Assembly (NCBI RefSeq): GCF_000023445.1
Contig: NC_012881.1
Coordinates: 3,923,501-3,987,500 of the forward strand
Source of the DNA: Maridesulfovibrio salexigens DSM 2638
Lineage (GTDB): Bacteria > Desulfobacterota > Desulfovibrionia > Desulfovibrionales > Desulfovibrionaceae
Direction: 5' to 3'
DNA length: 64,000 nt
Shown: positions 51,784 to 61,026 of the stretch, piece by piece
Position numbering within the stretch: position 1 is the stretch's first letter
How the letters are laid out: each line of letters begins with the position of its first letter
Translations under genes and position numbers: made by a program
Notes under the pieces: generated by a model
Databases searched by the model: none
Told to the model about the DNA's origin: nothing
Seen by the model: only the letters and a program-made list of their open reading frames with translations

Positions 51784-53445
51784 ATGGCTCAAGAGATTAC
51801 CTCTAATGCTGCCGGGGGAGCTCCTCCAGCCCCCCGGCGGAAAATATTTCGGATCAAGTCTCCGGCATGGTTTACCCTTGCCGGAGCACTTGCTGTTGTT
51901 GCAGCGGTACCAGTACTGGTAATCCTCAGCTATCTCCTTACGCCCAATCATGAAATCTGGTCCCATCTGGCTGAGAATGTGCTGGGCACTTTAGCTGTTA
52001 ATACAGTTCTGCTGCTCGCCTGCATCATTCCCCTTACCACCATAAGCGGTGTAGGCCTCGGCTGGCTGACCGGAGCCTGCGACTTTCCCGGACGCAAATT
52101 TTTCGCATGGGCACTGGTTCTTCCTTTTGCCATTCCTCCATACGTATTCGCCTTTGTTTACCTTGGAATTTTCGACTTTACCGGCCCAGTTCAAACATTC
52201 ATCAGGTCCATATTTCCATCCATAGGGTTCATCGACATCCGCAACTTCGGCGGAGTATCCGTAATCCTGTCCCTTGCCTTCTATCCATACGTTTACCTGA
52301 TGAGCCGCAGTGCATTTATGACCCAAGGGCGAACCGCCATTGAAGCGGCAAGAACTCTGGGCCACTCCCCGGCAAAAGCGTTTTTCAAGGTAGCCCTGCC
52401 AATGGCCCGCCCGTTCATTGCAGCCGGACTAGTGCTTGTCTGTATGGAAAGCCTCGCTGATTTCGGCGCGGTTTCCATATTCAATTACGATACCTTTACC
52501 AATGCCATCTACAAAGCATGGTTCGGCATGTTTTCCCTTGAAAGTGCGGCTCAGCTTTCTTCATTGCTGGCGATCATCATCCTGACCGCGCTGGTAGCCG
52601 AACAAAAGATGCGCTCCAAGATGCGCTACACCGAAGCCGGACGAAGCAATAAAGCAGAACGCCTTAAGTTATCAGGACCATGGAAATGGCTGGCGTTCTC
52701 AAGCTGTGCGCTGGTATTCATCCTCGCCTTTGCCCTGCCATGCATTAAACTCATGCAGTGGGGATTTGAAGCTGTTGAAACCGATCTCGCACGATATTTT
52801 GAATACAGTTTAAATACTCTGCTGCTTGGACTTGCCGGGGCAACAATTACCACTGTTGCCGCCCTTGCCCTTTCCTTTGCCAAAAGAAATGACCCCGGAT
52901 CGCTTATGAACTGGTCCACCCGCATCGCCACTCTCGGATATGCACTGCCCGGAACTGTACTTGCTGTCGGTATTTTCATCCCTGCTGCATGGCTGGACAG
53001 CAACATTGCCAGCCTGCTCAAACCTGTTGGGATCGACACAAGCAACATGATCCAAGGATCGCTGGGACTTATGATCGCGGCATACGGGATACGCTTTCTA
53101 GCTGCCGGATTCGGAGCAGTGGACAGTGCCATTCAACGCATCACTCCCTCCATTGGCGAAGCAGCACGCACCATGGGTGCAACCGGAATATCCATGCTGC
53201 GCCGGATCTACATTCCCATGCTCAGGAAAGGTCTGCTCACAGGAGCAATTCTTGTGCTGGTGGATGTAATGAAAGAAATGCCTATCACTTTGATGATGCG
53301 TCCCTTCGGATGGGACACTTTGGCAGTGAAAATATTTGAATACACTTCCGAAGGGGAGTGGGAACTTGCTGCAATTCCGGCAGTGGTTCTTATCCTTGTC
53401 GGATTATTTCCGGTAATGCTGCTGACCAGGCAGATGGATAAATAG
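51784..53445 (+). CDS. fbpB: Ferric iron ABC transporter permease (fused double domain)
   Basis: Inner-membrane permease of 553 residues with about 12 helices. Two permease domains are fused, each with the EAA-type loop that contacts the ATPase: EAARTLGHSPAKAFFKVALP near 195 and EAARTMGATGISMLRRIYIP near 455. This is the usual FbpB/AfuB arrangement. The start is two bases after the binding-protein stop. Confidence 0.93.
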   Translation: MAQEITSNAAGGAPPAPRRKIFRIKSPAWFTLAGALAVVAAVPVLVILSYLLTPNHEIWSHLAENVLGTLAVNTVLLLACIIPLTTISGVGLGWLTGACDFPGRKFFAWALVLPFAIPPYVFAFVYLGIFDFTGPVQTFIRSIFPSIGFIDIRNFGGVSVILSLAFYPYVYLMSRSAFMTQGRTAIEAARTLGHSPAKAFFKVALPMARPFIAAGLVLVCMESLADFGAVSIFNYDTFTNAIYKAWFGMFSLESAAQLSSLLAIIILTALVAEQKMRSKMRYTEAGRSNKAERLKLSGPWKWLAFSSCALVFILAFALPCIKLMQWGFEAVETDLARYFEYSLNTLLLGLAGATITTVAALALSFAKRNDPGSLMNWSTRIATLGYALPGTVLAVGIFIPAAWLDSNIASLLKPVGIDTSNMIQGSLGLMIAAYGIRFLAAGFGAVDSAIQRITPSIGEAARTMGATGISMLRRIYIPMLRKGLLTGAILVLVDVMKEMPITLMMRPFGWDTLAVKIFEYTSEGEWELAAIPAVVLILVGLFPVMLLTRQMDK

Positions 53446-53453
53446 GAGTAACC

Positions 53454-54530
53454 ATGACTGCTCTGTTAGAAGTAAAGAATATTGATAAATTTTATGATCA
53501 ATTCCACGCAGTAAAGAATGTCACTTTCTCCCTTGAAAAAGGAGAAATAGGCTGCCTGCTGGGACCCAGCGGTTGCGGGAAAACCACTCTGCTCCGAACC
53601 ATTGCCGGCTTTGAGGATCTTGCAACAGGTTCCATTTCTATTGCAGGGCAAATGGTTGCCGGAGAGCAGACTATTCCACCGGAAAGAAGAAACATCGGTA
53701 TGGTTTTTCAGGACTACGCCCTTTTTCCGCACCTTACCGTCAGCGAAAACATTGCCTTTGGTATAGAGCAGCTGTCTTCAGGTGAAAAATCAAAGCGCAT
53801 TGCAGACCTCCTTAAAACCGTGGAACTCGAAGGCGCAGGAAACAAATATCCTCACGAGCTTTCAGGAGGCCAGCAACAAAGGGTTGCGCTTGCCCGCGCC
53901 CTTGCGCCGGAACCGAAGCTACTTCTCATGGACGAACCTTTTTCCAATCTGGATGTCGCCCTGCGGGAAAACCTTTCCACTGAGATCAGGGAGATTTTGA
54001 AAGCCCGTTCAATCACAGCCCTTATGGTTACCCACAACCAGAACGAAGCTTTTGCCATGGCGGACAAAGTCGGTGTGCTTTCCTGTGGATGTATGGAGCA
54101 GTGGGATACTCCCCACTCCATATACCATCATCCGAGCAACCCAACTGTAGCCGGTTTCGTGGGAGAGGGAGTATTCATCAACGCATCCATTACCGAAAAA
54201 GGCCACATACAGTGCGCCTTGGGAACCTTGAAAGCCGATACTGATTTAAATTTTGACAACGGTGCTCAGGCTAAACTGCTCATCCGTCCTGAGGACGTAA
54301 TCCATAATGACGACAGCCCCTACGGAGCAGAAATATTATCAAGGACATTCCGCGGCCCGAACATTCTCTACAAGCTCAAGCTTGATAATGGTGAACAGAT
54401 TCTGTCACTGGTCCCCAGCCATCACCAACATGCCGTGGGACAGCGAATCGGCATATACCAAGAGGTGGAAGACCTTGTCCTTTTTCCGGCTGACAGCAGC
54501 ATGGATGCCGGACAGCAATGTCCAAGATAA
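53454..54530 (+). CDS. fbpC: Ferric iron ABC transporter ATPase
   Basis: ATPase of 358 residues with Walker A GPSGCGKTT, Q-loop FQDYALFPHL, signature [15 protein letters not shown], Walker B LLLMDEPFSNLD and a C-terminal TOBE-type regulatory domain from about 240. Residues and length fit FbpC/AfuC. GGAGTA precedes the ATG, eight bases after the permease stop. It powers import of ferric iron across the inner membrane. Confidence 0.93.
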   Translation: MTALLEVKNIDKFYDQFHAVKNVTFSLEKGEIGCLLGPSGCGKTTLLRTIAGFEDLATGSISIAGQMVAGEQTIPPERRNIGMVFQDYALFPHLTVSENIAFGIEQLSSGEKSKRIADLLKTVELEGAGNKYPHELSGGQQQRVALARALAPEPKLLLMDEPFSNLDVALRENLSTEIREILKARSITALMVTHNQNEAFAMADKVGVLSCGCMEQWDTPHSIYHHPSNPTVAGFVGEGVFINASITEKGHIQCALGTLKADTDLNFDNGAQAKLLIRPEDVIHNDDSPYGAEILSRTFRGPNILYKLKLDNGEQILSLVPSHHQHAVGQRIGIYQEVEDLVLFPADSSMDAGQQCPR

Positions 54531-54540
54531 GCTGTAAATT

Positions 54541-54578
54541 AAAAAGGCTGCCTTCCGAATTCGGAAGGCAGCCTTTTT
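54541..54578. terminator. Bidirectional terminator
   Basis: AAAAAGGCTGCCTTCCGAA pairs perfectly with its complement, giving A and T tracts on both sides. It serves the iron transporter and the convergent DUF169 gene. Confidence 0.9.
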
Positions 54579-54592
54579 AATTCTTAATACTT

Positions 54593-55438
54593 TTATCCTT
54601 CTTCGCCCCAAGCCTTGGCGCTACGATCCACTTTTTTGCGCACGCTCTTCCAATCAGTTTCATGATTGAACATGGAATCCGGCAAAGCAGCGAGCATTTT
54701 CTCATACAAGCCCAAGGGGACGGTGAAAGTAAGCTCATCTGTTTTCATGAATTTTCTGGCTGATGGGTCCATACCGCCCAGCACAGCCTTTTCCAATCCC
54801 TGCTCCTTGTAATAGAGCGGCCAGCCCAGAATATTGGTACAACCTGCGCCGAAAGGAGATACAACACATTCCATGTCCCCGGTTGTGAACACAGTTTGGG
54901 TGAAGAGTCCGGTTAAAATTTCAGGACGGGCAAAAAAGATCACGAACTCCGGTTTCTCAGCATCGGAAAACTGAGACAAAGGCTTGAAGATGCAATATTT
55001 AGCGGGAGCCTTGCGCGGATTCACCTTGAGCATGAATTCCCGCATTGCATCCGGGTTGGACATATACCGCTCTCCATGCAGGGGCGTACCTTCAAAACCG
55101 GTAGAAACATAGTGCTCAATGAACCGAAGATGCGGTTTCATCATGGAACAGTAATAGACTCCTCCAGGACAGCCGTATTCTTCAGCTGAAATATACGCTG
55201 CACCACGTTTCTTTCTTGCCAGCCAAATGTTGCCAATGACACAGGAGAAGGTCTTCATGACTTCCTGCATGTCCAGTTTACCGCTTTCTTCCAATTCACG
55301 GGAGATAGGGATTCCCTTTTTGGGACCATATCCATTTTCCGGTTTGGTATCGCTGTAAAAAACTCCGAAAGGTTCTTCGCCCAACCCCAAATGATCCATG
55401 AAGGTCTTGGTGTCATCAAGAATGGATTGCATTGTCAT
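54593..55438 (-). CDS. DUF169-family protein
   Basis: Soluble protein of 281 residues with DUF169 character: GLGEEPFGVFYSDTKPENGYG at the start, CSVIGNIWLARKK-like text with a Cys near 66, CPGGVYYCSM near 90, and VSPFGAGCTNILGWP near 190. These conserved Cys suggest cofactor or cluster binding. The family is common in sulfate reducers and other anaerobes, with no proven function. It is divergent from a LysR regulator, which is the probable controller. GGAGGAAA precedes the ATG. Confidence 0.85.
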   Translation of the reverse strand: MTMQSILDDTKTFMDHLGLGEEPFGVFYSDTKPENGYGPKKGIPISRELEESGKLDMQEVMKTFSCVIGNIWLARKKRGAAYISAEEYGCPGGVYYCSMMKPHLRFIEHYVSTGFEGTPLHGERYMSNPDAMREFMLKVNPRKAPAKYCIFKPLSQFSDAEKPEFVIFFARPEILTGLFTQTVFTTGDMECVVSPFGAGCTNILGWPLYYKEQGLEKAVLGGMDPSARKFMKTDELTFTVPLGLYEKMLAALPDSMFNHETDWKSVRKKVDRSAKAWGEEG

Positions 55439-55576
55439 GATTTCCTCCTCTGATTGGTCATGAAAAAAGATATCTCAGCACAGACATATTGCCTTATGTG
55501 ATGCCTTTTCATACCATGCCCATAGATAAAATAAACAGACTGAATGGAAATCTCTATTCCAAATATGGGCATAATT

Positions 55577-56461
55577 ATGCAGGATTTTCTTAATGACATA
55601 CCATTACTGGTAGAAGTGGCGCGACAAAAAAGTTTCACCAAGGCAGCGGAAAAACTCAACATTGGAGCATCGACTCTTTCCAGACGCATAAAGCAACTGG
55701 AAGAAAGGATGGGAGCCGTTCTATTCTACCGGGACACCCGTAATGTGGAACTGACTGATAACGGACAGATTCTGCTTGATCGCTGCGAGTTCATACTTGG
55801 AGAAACACAGCGGACTTATGAATCCGTTGTGAATAATATGAAAAGTCCTTCAGGGCTGGTGAGGGTATGTATGTTCCGCGATCTGTATGACCGGAACATG
55901 AAAAAAGCATTGATAGGTTTTGCCGACAAATACACGGATATCAGGCTGGAACTTACCTTTGTGGAGCATCCGGTTGATCTGCGCACGGAACCTTACGATG
56001 CTGCTTTTCTCATCGGGCCTTCTATTGCTCCGCCACTTATTGCCAGAAAGCTGCTGCGGATCGAACCTTTCATCTACGCCTCGCCGGAATTATTCGACCG
56101 TTATCCCATGCCTGAAATGCCTGAAGATCTGCACAACATCCCCTGCATTGTTCTAGAACGCTTCGGAAGTCGCTGGCCGATGTTCAATGGTAAACGGCAG
56201 GTTACGATTCAGATAGAGCCAAAGTACAAGTTCAGCTCAGTGGACATCTGCCGGGATTTCGCACTTGCCGGACATGGACTGACATTAATCAGAAGGCAGG
56301 AGGCAGAGCCATACGAAAGAGAAGGAAGATTGATAAAAGTCCTACCGGAATGGAGCGGTGGATTCGAGCATGATGTCCACATAGTCACCGGCTCAGCTCA
56401 GCTACCGCAAAGGATACGAATTTTTCTGGATCACATTCAGGAATTTTATGCTTTATTGTAG
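55577..56461 (+). CDS. LysR-family transcriptional regulator
   Basis: Regulator of about 295 residues if started at MQDFLNDIPLLVEV; ATG codons at 55544 and 55565 are in frame, and none has a clear ribosome site. The N-terminal winged helix is typical (ARQKSFTKAAEKLNIGASTLSRRIKQLEERMG), followed by a type 2 periplasmic-binding-like effector domain (SGLVRVCMFRDLYD onward). Divergence from the DUF169 gene with about 140 bp between suggests classical LysR control of that gene and itself. The effector is unknown. Confidence 0.88.
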   Translation: MQDFLNDIPLLVEVARQKSFTKAAEKLNIGASTLSRRIKQLEERMGAVLFYRDTRNVELTDNGQILLDRCEFILGETQRTYESVVNNMKSPSGLVRVCMFRDLYDRNMKKALIGFADKYTDIRLELTFVEHPVDLRTEPYDAAFLIGPSIAPPLIARKLLRIEPFIYASPELFDRYPMPEMPEDLHNIPCIVLERFGSRWPMFNGKRQVTIQIEPKYKFSSVDICRDFALAGHGLTLIRRQEAEPYEREGRLIKVLPEWSGGFEHDVHIVTGSAQLPQRIRIFLDHIQEFYALL

Positions 56462-56499
56462 CTCAGATCATGTAAGAGCATTCCCTTGGATTAAAAACC

Positions 56500-57462
56500 T
56501 TAGACGCGACTTAAGTTCTTCTCTTTAATAAACGACTTCAAGAAAAGGATGTGCTGCAGCATGTAGCGTTCAGCACTTTTCTTATCTCTGCCTATGATAG
56601 CGTCTAAAATTTTATAATGATGCTGATCAATAATCTCTAAGTTATGTGATTCTTCATAGAGCAGCGAATGCAAGGTGCTGATGCTGTGAAACATGTAGTC
56701 GTAAAAACGCCTTATCAATTCTATGTGGACCAGATTATGTGTTGAAAAGGCTATTCCCATATGGAATTTAATGTCCGCTTCCTGAGCTTTATTCTTGTCA
56801 GGGCGGCCAAGTGTCAGCTCTTTCAAAGCCTCCTGCATGAATTTGATATCGCGTTCATCGGCTCTATCTACGGCAAGCCCTACTCCATATGTTTCCAGCC
56901 CAAGGCGGACTTCCAGAAGTTCATCCAGAGAAGATTTTTGAGGCGTCATGACGGACGAGAACAACTGAAGAGGATTATGCTCTTCTACCGAACTCACATA
57001 ATACTCATTGTCCTTCCTTTTCTCCAGGTATCCGTATTTAACCAGCAGCTTTATCGCCTCATCAACTGACAGAAGAGAAACCTTCATCAACTCCGCGATT
57101 CTTTTTGCGGAAATAAGCAATTCCCCCGGCTTTAATTCGCCACGATAAATATTCTCCCGCAAATGATCAAAAACATGCTCTACGCTTGACCTCTTCTTGT
57201 ATTCTGAAAAAAAACTGTCAGGACAAAACTGGTTTGGTGATATTGAAGAGGGAGGCTCGGCAGTATCTGTCGCAGAGTTTATATTTTCCGTTAATGGAAT
57301 TTCAACATGATCAACTTGATTGCTCACTTTATGAACAAACTTTTCATGGGACAGCATGAAACGTAAAGCTTCACGGATTACTTCACTTCCATCCTGATAC
57401 TGCCCTGTTTCTATTTTCCCGTTGATTATCTTTTCAAGCTCGGGCGTAAGAGACAATTTCAT
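56500..57462 (-). CDS. ParD-like ribbon-helix-helix / GntR-FCD fusion regulator
   Basis: Protein of 320 residues with an unusual combination. Residues 1-42 read MKLSLTPELEKIINGKIETG then QYQDGSEVIREALRFML, a typical ParD-type ribbon-helix-helix antitoxin. After a Ser/Pro-rich linker, residues about 90-155 form a GntR winged helix (VFDHLRENIYRGELKPGELLISAKRIAELMKVS). Residues about 175-315 are a helical FCD-like effector domain (LDELLEVRLGLETYGVGLAVDRA; HMGIAFSTHN). No ParE or other toxin gene is adjacent. The result is a single-chain protein with two different DNA-binding domains. AGGAAG precedes the ATG. Targets are not evident from context. Confidence 0.85.
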   Translation of the reverse strand: MKLSLTPELEKIINGKIETGQYQDGSEVIREALRFMLSHEKFVHKVSNQVDHVEIPLTENINSATDTAEPPSSISPNQFCPDSFFSEYKKRSSVEHVFDHLRENIYRGELKPGELLISAKRIAELMKVSLLSVDEAIKLLVKYGYLEKRKDNEYYVSSVEEHNPLQLFSSVMTPQKSSLDELLEVRLGLETYGVGLAVDRADERDIKFMQEALKELTLGRPDKNKAQEADIKFHMGIAFSTHNLVHIELIRRFYDYMFHSISTLHSLLYEESHNLEIIDQHHYKILDAIIGRDKKSAERYMLQHILFLKSFIKEKNLSRV

Positions 57463-57610
57463 GATTAACTTCCTCAGACTTGTTAGTCACATGGATAAAG
57501 AAAAGCTGCACATCGCAAACAAAATCATTAATTTTTGTCCTACTGGATTATGAAATATCCTGCAAAATATATAGTCACGTCGGAGCTCAAAATATCGGAA
57601 TAAAACAATC

Positions 57611-58489
57611 TTACCGAGTCTCCCTGATCACATCCGCCGGACTCTGCCCGAAATAACGCTTGAACTCACGGCTGAACTGAGAAGGACTATCATAGCCAAC
57701 CTTGTCTGCTGCAAGATAAGCCTTCATCCTTTCTTGAATGATCAAATCCTTGGCTCGTGAAAGCCTGATCTTCTTGAGATACTGAAGAGGTGAATCCGCA
57801 GTGATTTCCTTGAAAGCCTTATGGAAGGCTGAAACACTCATGTTCGCGGAATCAGCCAGTTGCTGCACATCAAATTTCTGATCATAGCTGCCTTCCATTA
57901 TACTGATGACCCTAGCCACCTGTGAAAAAGAATTGCTTCCGCGAGCAAGTGAATAAAGCACCGGAGCCTGACTGCCGCAAAGAACCCGGTAATATATTTC
58001 ACGAACAAATCCCGGAGCAAGAATCTTTGCCTCTGTTTCTGAACGGAGGGCCTTGAGCAGCTTAATTGCTGCGTCCTTCATATCTTCACTCATGACAGAC
58101 GGGCCGACACCGAACGGATAATCCTTCTCATCAAGCTTCGCAATTTTACACTGAAGATTCATCTGATTGATCAGGTCATTAAGCTGAGCCATATCGATAT
58201 CAATATACAGGCCTAGCAAAGGCTCATCCTCGCTGGGAAAAGACTCGCACTCCAAGGGCATCGCCACAGAAGTTACCAGATAGTTTTCCGCATCATAGCG
58301 GAAAGACATCCCCCCGATGTGCGCCATTTTATACCCGGAAGCAACAATACAGATTCCGGGGTTATATATCATCGGCCTTACACGGACCGGTTCAGTTTCT
58401 TTAAAAAACCTTACGCCCTTATATCGTGATTCAACGGCACCGCCATCTTCGGTTGCCAACTCTTCCAGCAGTTTTACTAATTCAGACAT
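57611..58489 (-). CDS. AraC-family regulator, YqhC-like
   Basis: Regulator of 292 residues from the ATG at 58489, spaced eight bases from AGGAGG; the ATG at 58495 is only two bases away. It has an N-terminal AraC_N-type domain (PMIYNPGICIVASGYKMAHIGG) and a C-terminal double helix-turn-helix (FDVQQLADSANMSVSAFHKAFKEIT; VGYDSPSQFSREFKRYFGQSP). It is divergent from a YqhD-like alcohol dehydrogenase, the same arrangement as yqhC-yqhD of E. coli, where the regulator responds to aldehydes. The likely regulon is the plus-strand cluster 58664-63945. Confidence 0.88.
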   Translation of the reverse strand: MSELVKLLEELATEDGGAVESRYKGVRFFKETEPVRVRPMIYNPGICIVASGYKMAHIGGMSFRYDAENYLVTSVAMPLECESFPSEDEPLLGLYIDIDMAQLNDLINQMNLQCKIAKLDEKDYPFGVGPSVMSEDMKDAAIKLLKALRSETEAKILAPGFVREIYYRVLCGSQAPVLYSLARGSNSFSQVARVISIMEGSYDQKFDVQQLADSANMSVSAFHKAFKEITADSPLQYLKKIRLSRAKDLIIQERMKAYLAADKVGYDSPSQFSREFKRYFGQSPADVIRETR

Positions 58490-58663
58490 ATGCATATCCT
58501 CCTTTCTCTCTGGAGATTTTGAACCCTATACAGCCCATTTATTCAACATAAAACAGATCTCCGTAGAGGAATAGGCAAACTTTAAAGAGAAATGTGTGTT
58601 CAAGAGGACTCAGGAACTCCTTAAAAAGACTTTAACTGACAAAGTCAAACAAAGGAGTAACCA

Positions 58664-59851
58664 ATGAATTTTGAATTCCAGAATCCTACTAAAATAATTT
58701 TCGGAGCAGGAACCATCGCCCGTCTTGGCGAAGTTGTAAGTGAATACGGCAAAAAAGCCATGATCGTAACCGGTGGCGGAAGCGTTAAGCGAACCGGAGC
58801 TTTTGACAAGGCAGTGGAAAGCCTGAAAAGCGCAGGGCTTGCCTACGTTGAGTGTACAGACGTAGAACCCAACCCGCGCATCACCTCTGTCGCCCGAGGC
58901 GCGAAGATCGCCAAAGATGAAGGCTGCGATGTAATCATTGCCCTCGGCGGCGGCAGCACCATGGACGCAGCCAAAGTCATGGGAGCAGCAGCCCTCTACG
59001 ACGGCAATCCGTGGGATATGATCCTGCATGGACAGGAAGAAGTATACATCCCCACCGAAACTCTTCCGGTTATCACCGTACCCACACTTGCCGCTACAGG
59101 TTCCGAAGCCAACTGCGGTGCGGTCATCACCAATGATGAAACAAAAATCAAATCATTCATCCAGATTCCGCTGCTTTTCCCCAAAGTCGCATTAGTCGAC
59201 CCGGAACTGACAGTAAGCGTACCGCAAAACCACTCAGCCTACGGCGTATGCGACATCATCACCCACGTAATGGAAGGCTACTTCAACGGTGTTGACGGAA
59301 CACCGATTCAGGATCGTTTTGCAGAAGGCGTCATCATCAACGCAATTGAATACGGACGTAAAGCGGTTGCAAATGATGAGAACCTTGAAGCACGCGCTCA
59401 TGTTCAATGGGCTTCCATCGTAGCCCTCAACGGCTGGGTTCAGGCCGGAGTTCACATGCTCGCTCCCATGCACATGATCGAACACGCCCTTTCCGCACAC
59501 CATGATCTAACCCACGGCGCAGGTCTGGCAATTGTTGGTCCTGCATGGATGCGCTTTGCAGCAAAATACCGCCCCGAACGTTTTGCCCAGTTTGCTCAGC
59601 GCGTCTTCGGACTTTCCTCAGAAGGCAAAGACGCTTTGACTCTGGGAATGGAAGGGATTGATGCTTACGAGACCTTCCTGCGCGAAATAGGATGTCCGAC
59701 CACCCTCTCTGAAGTCAATATTACCGGCGAACTCTTTGAACAGTACGCAAAAGACGCGGCCCTCGTTGTTCGCGATGAAGACGGCAAGCTGCTTGGACGC
59801 CCGCCCATGACCACAGAAGACATCGTCGAAGTGCTCAAAAGCGCACTTTAA
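58664..59851 (+). CDS. Iron-containing alcohol/aldehyde dehydrogenase, YqhD-like
   Basis: NAD(P)-dependent group III alcohol dehydrogenase of 395 residues. NAD(P) motif GGGSTMDAAKV near 95-105; metal-binding His residues in APMHMIEHALSAHHDLTHGAGL near 268-285; and LAATGSEAN near 145. Members of this branch reduce short-chain and toxic aldehydes with NADPH. AAAGGAG precedes the ATG. First gene of a plus-strand cluster under a divergent AraC regulator, with the hydrolase gene 12 bp downstream. Confidence 0.92.
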   Translation: MNFEFQNPTKIIFGAGTIARLGEVVSEYGKKAMIVTGGGSVKRTGAFDKAVESLKSAGLAYVECTDVEPNPRITSVARGAKIAKDEGCDVIIALGGGSTMDAAKVMGAAALYDGNPWDMILHGQEEVYIPTETLPVITVPTLAATGSEANCGAVITNDETKIKSFIQIPLLFPKVALVDPELTVSVPQNHSAYGVCDIITHVMEGYFNGVDGTPIQDRFAEGVIINAIEYGRKAVANDENLEARAHVQWASIVALNGWVQAGVHMLAPMHMIEHALSAHHDLTHGAGLAIVGPAWMRFAAKYRPERFAQFAQRVFGLSSEGKDALTLGMEGIDAYETFLREIGCPTTLSEVNITGELFEQYAKDAALVVRDEDGKLLGRPPMTTEDIVEVLKSAL

Positions 59852-59863
59852 AAGGAGTCGACA

Positions 59864-60916
59864 ATGAAAATTAAATCTTTTGCGACCGGACTGACCATCA
59901 GCACGACAGTGCTCCTGACTCTTGTCCTGACATTAAACATAGCCTTTGCGGAGGATAAAATGACTTGGGATAAAACCTTTCCCCTGAGTGATAAAGTGAT
60001 CCACGAAAAAGTCACCTACCCCAACAGATACGGAATCACCGTGTCTGCCGACATGTACAAACCCAAGGACTTTGACAAGTCCAAGAAGTACGCAGCCCTT
60101 GTTATCGGAACTCCTTATGGGGGAGTAAAGGAACAGGGTGCGGGCATTTACGCCCAGACAATGGCGGAACGCGGCTTCGTAGCCATTGCATTTGATGAAT
60201 CCTTCAACGGCGAAAGCGGCGGTGAACCAAGACATGTATCCTCCCCCGACATCTTCGCTGAAGATTTCAGTGCCGGAGTTGATTTTCTGGGAACACGCCC
60301 CTTTGTGGACCGCAACAAAATCGGTGCCATCGGTATCTGCGGCAGCGGCGGATTTGCCCTGAAAGCAGCACAGGTCGACCACCGCATCAAAGCAATCGCC
60401 ACTGCCAGCATGTATGATATGAGCCGTTTTTTTCGCAACGGATGGCAGGACACCATGACTGCTGAGCAACGCGACAAGGTCCTCGACGAGCTTGGCGAAC
60501 AGCGCTGGAAGGATTTCGAAAACGGAACTCCCATGTTGCCCGAAGGATTCCCCTCAGTAGCGACAGACTCCATTCCCGAAGGACTCGATCCTATCAGCAG
60601 TGAATTCTGGGAATACTATGCAATGAAACGCGGCCACCATCCCAGATCCCACGGCCCATTCACTGCGACAAGCAACATGGCCTTCATGAACTTCCCCCTG
60701 CTGAACTACATCGAGACCATTTCCCCGAGACCTATCCTGTTCATCATGGGTGAAAAAGCACACTCCCGCTACTTCACTGAAGATGCATACAAGCAGGCGG
60801 CGGAACCGAAAGAACTCGTGATTGTTCCCGGAGCAAGACACATTGATCTTTATGACCGCACAGACATGATCCCCTTTGACAAAATGGAAGAGTTCTTCAG
60901 CAAGGCTCTGAAATAA
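59864..60916 (+). CDS. Secreted alpha/beta hydrolase (dienelactone-hydrolase-like)
   Basis: Hydrolase of 350 residues with an N-terminal signal peptide (hydrophobic 9-29, cleavage likely after IAFAE). Nucleophile elbow GICGSGG contains the catalytic Ser near 160. A charged loop near GEKAHSRYFTED and the His in PGARHIDLYD complete the likely triad, with Asp not certain. It resembles YcjY/DLH-like enzymes. Natural substrate unknown; esters or lactones are possible. AAGGAG precedes the ATG. A GC-rich hairpin follows at 60943-60966. Confidence 0.85.
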   Translation: MKIKSFATGLTISTTVLLTLVLTLNIAFAEDKMTWDKTFPLSDKVIHEKVTYPNRYGITVSADMYKPKDFDKSKKYAALVIGTPYGGVKEQGAGIYAQTMAERGFVAIAFDESFNGESGGEPRHVSSPDIFAEDFSAGVDFLGTRPFVDRNKIGAIGICGSGGFALKAAQVDHRIKAIATASMYDMSRFFRNGWQDTMTAEQRDKVLDELGEQRWKDFENGTPMLPEGFPSVATDSIPEGLDPISSEFWEYYAMKRGHHPRSHGPFTATSNMAFMNFPLLNYIETISPRPILFIMGEKAHSRYFTEDAYKQAAEPKELVIVPGARHIDLYDRTDMIPFDKMEEFFSKALK

Positions 60917-60942
60917 GATTTCGAACCACAAAGAACAAACCA

Positions 60943-60966
60943 AGCCCCCGGTTTGTGCCGGGGGCT
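60943..60966 (+). terminator. Hairpin after the hydrolase gene
   Basis: AGCCCCCGG-TTTGTG-CCGGGGGCT is a strong stem but without a T run. It may attenuate rather than stop transcription into the MFS gene. Confidence 0.55.
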
Positions 60967-61026
60967 CATTGCAATGAAGAATCCTAAAAATCAAATGCGT
61001 ATTTAGAAAAAGAAAATATATAAAAC

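Noticed and set aside
56500-57462. Toxin-antitoxin locus at the ParD-like N-terminus
   Set aside because: No ParE, RelE or other toxin frame lies next to it, and the domain is fused to a GntR/FCD regulator.
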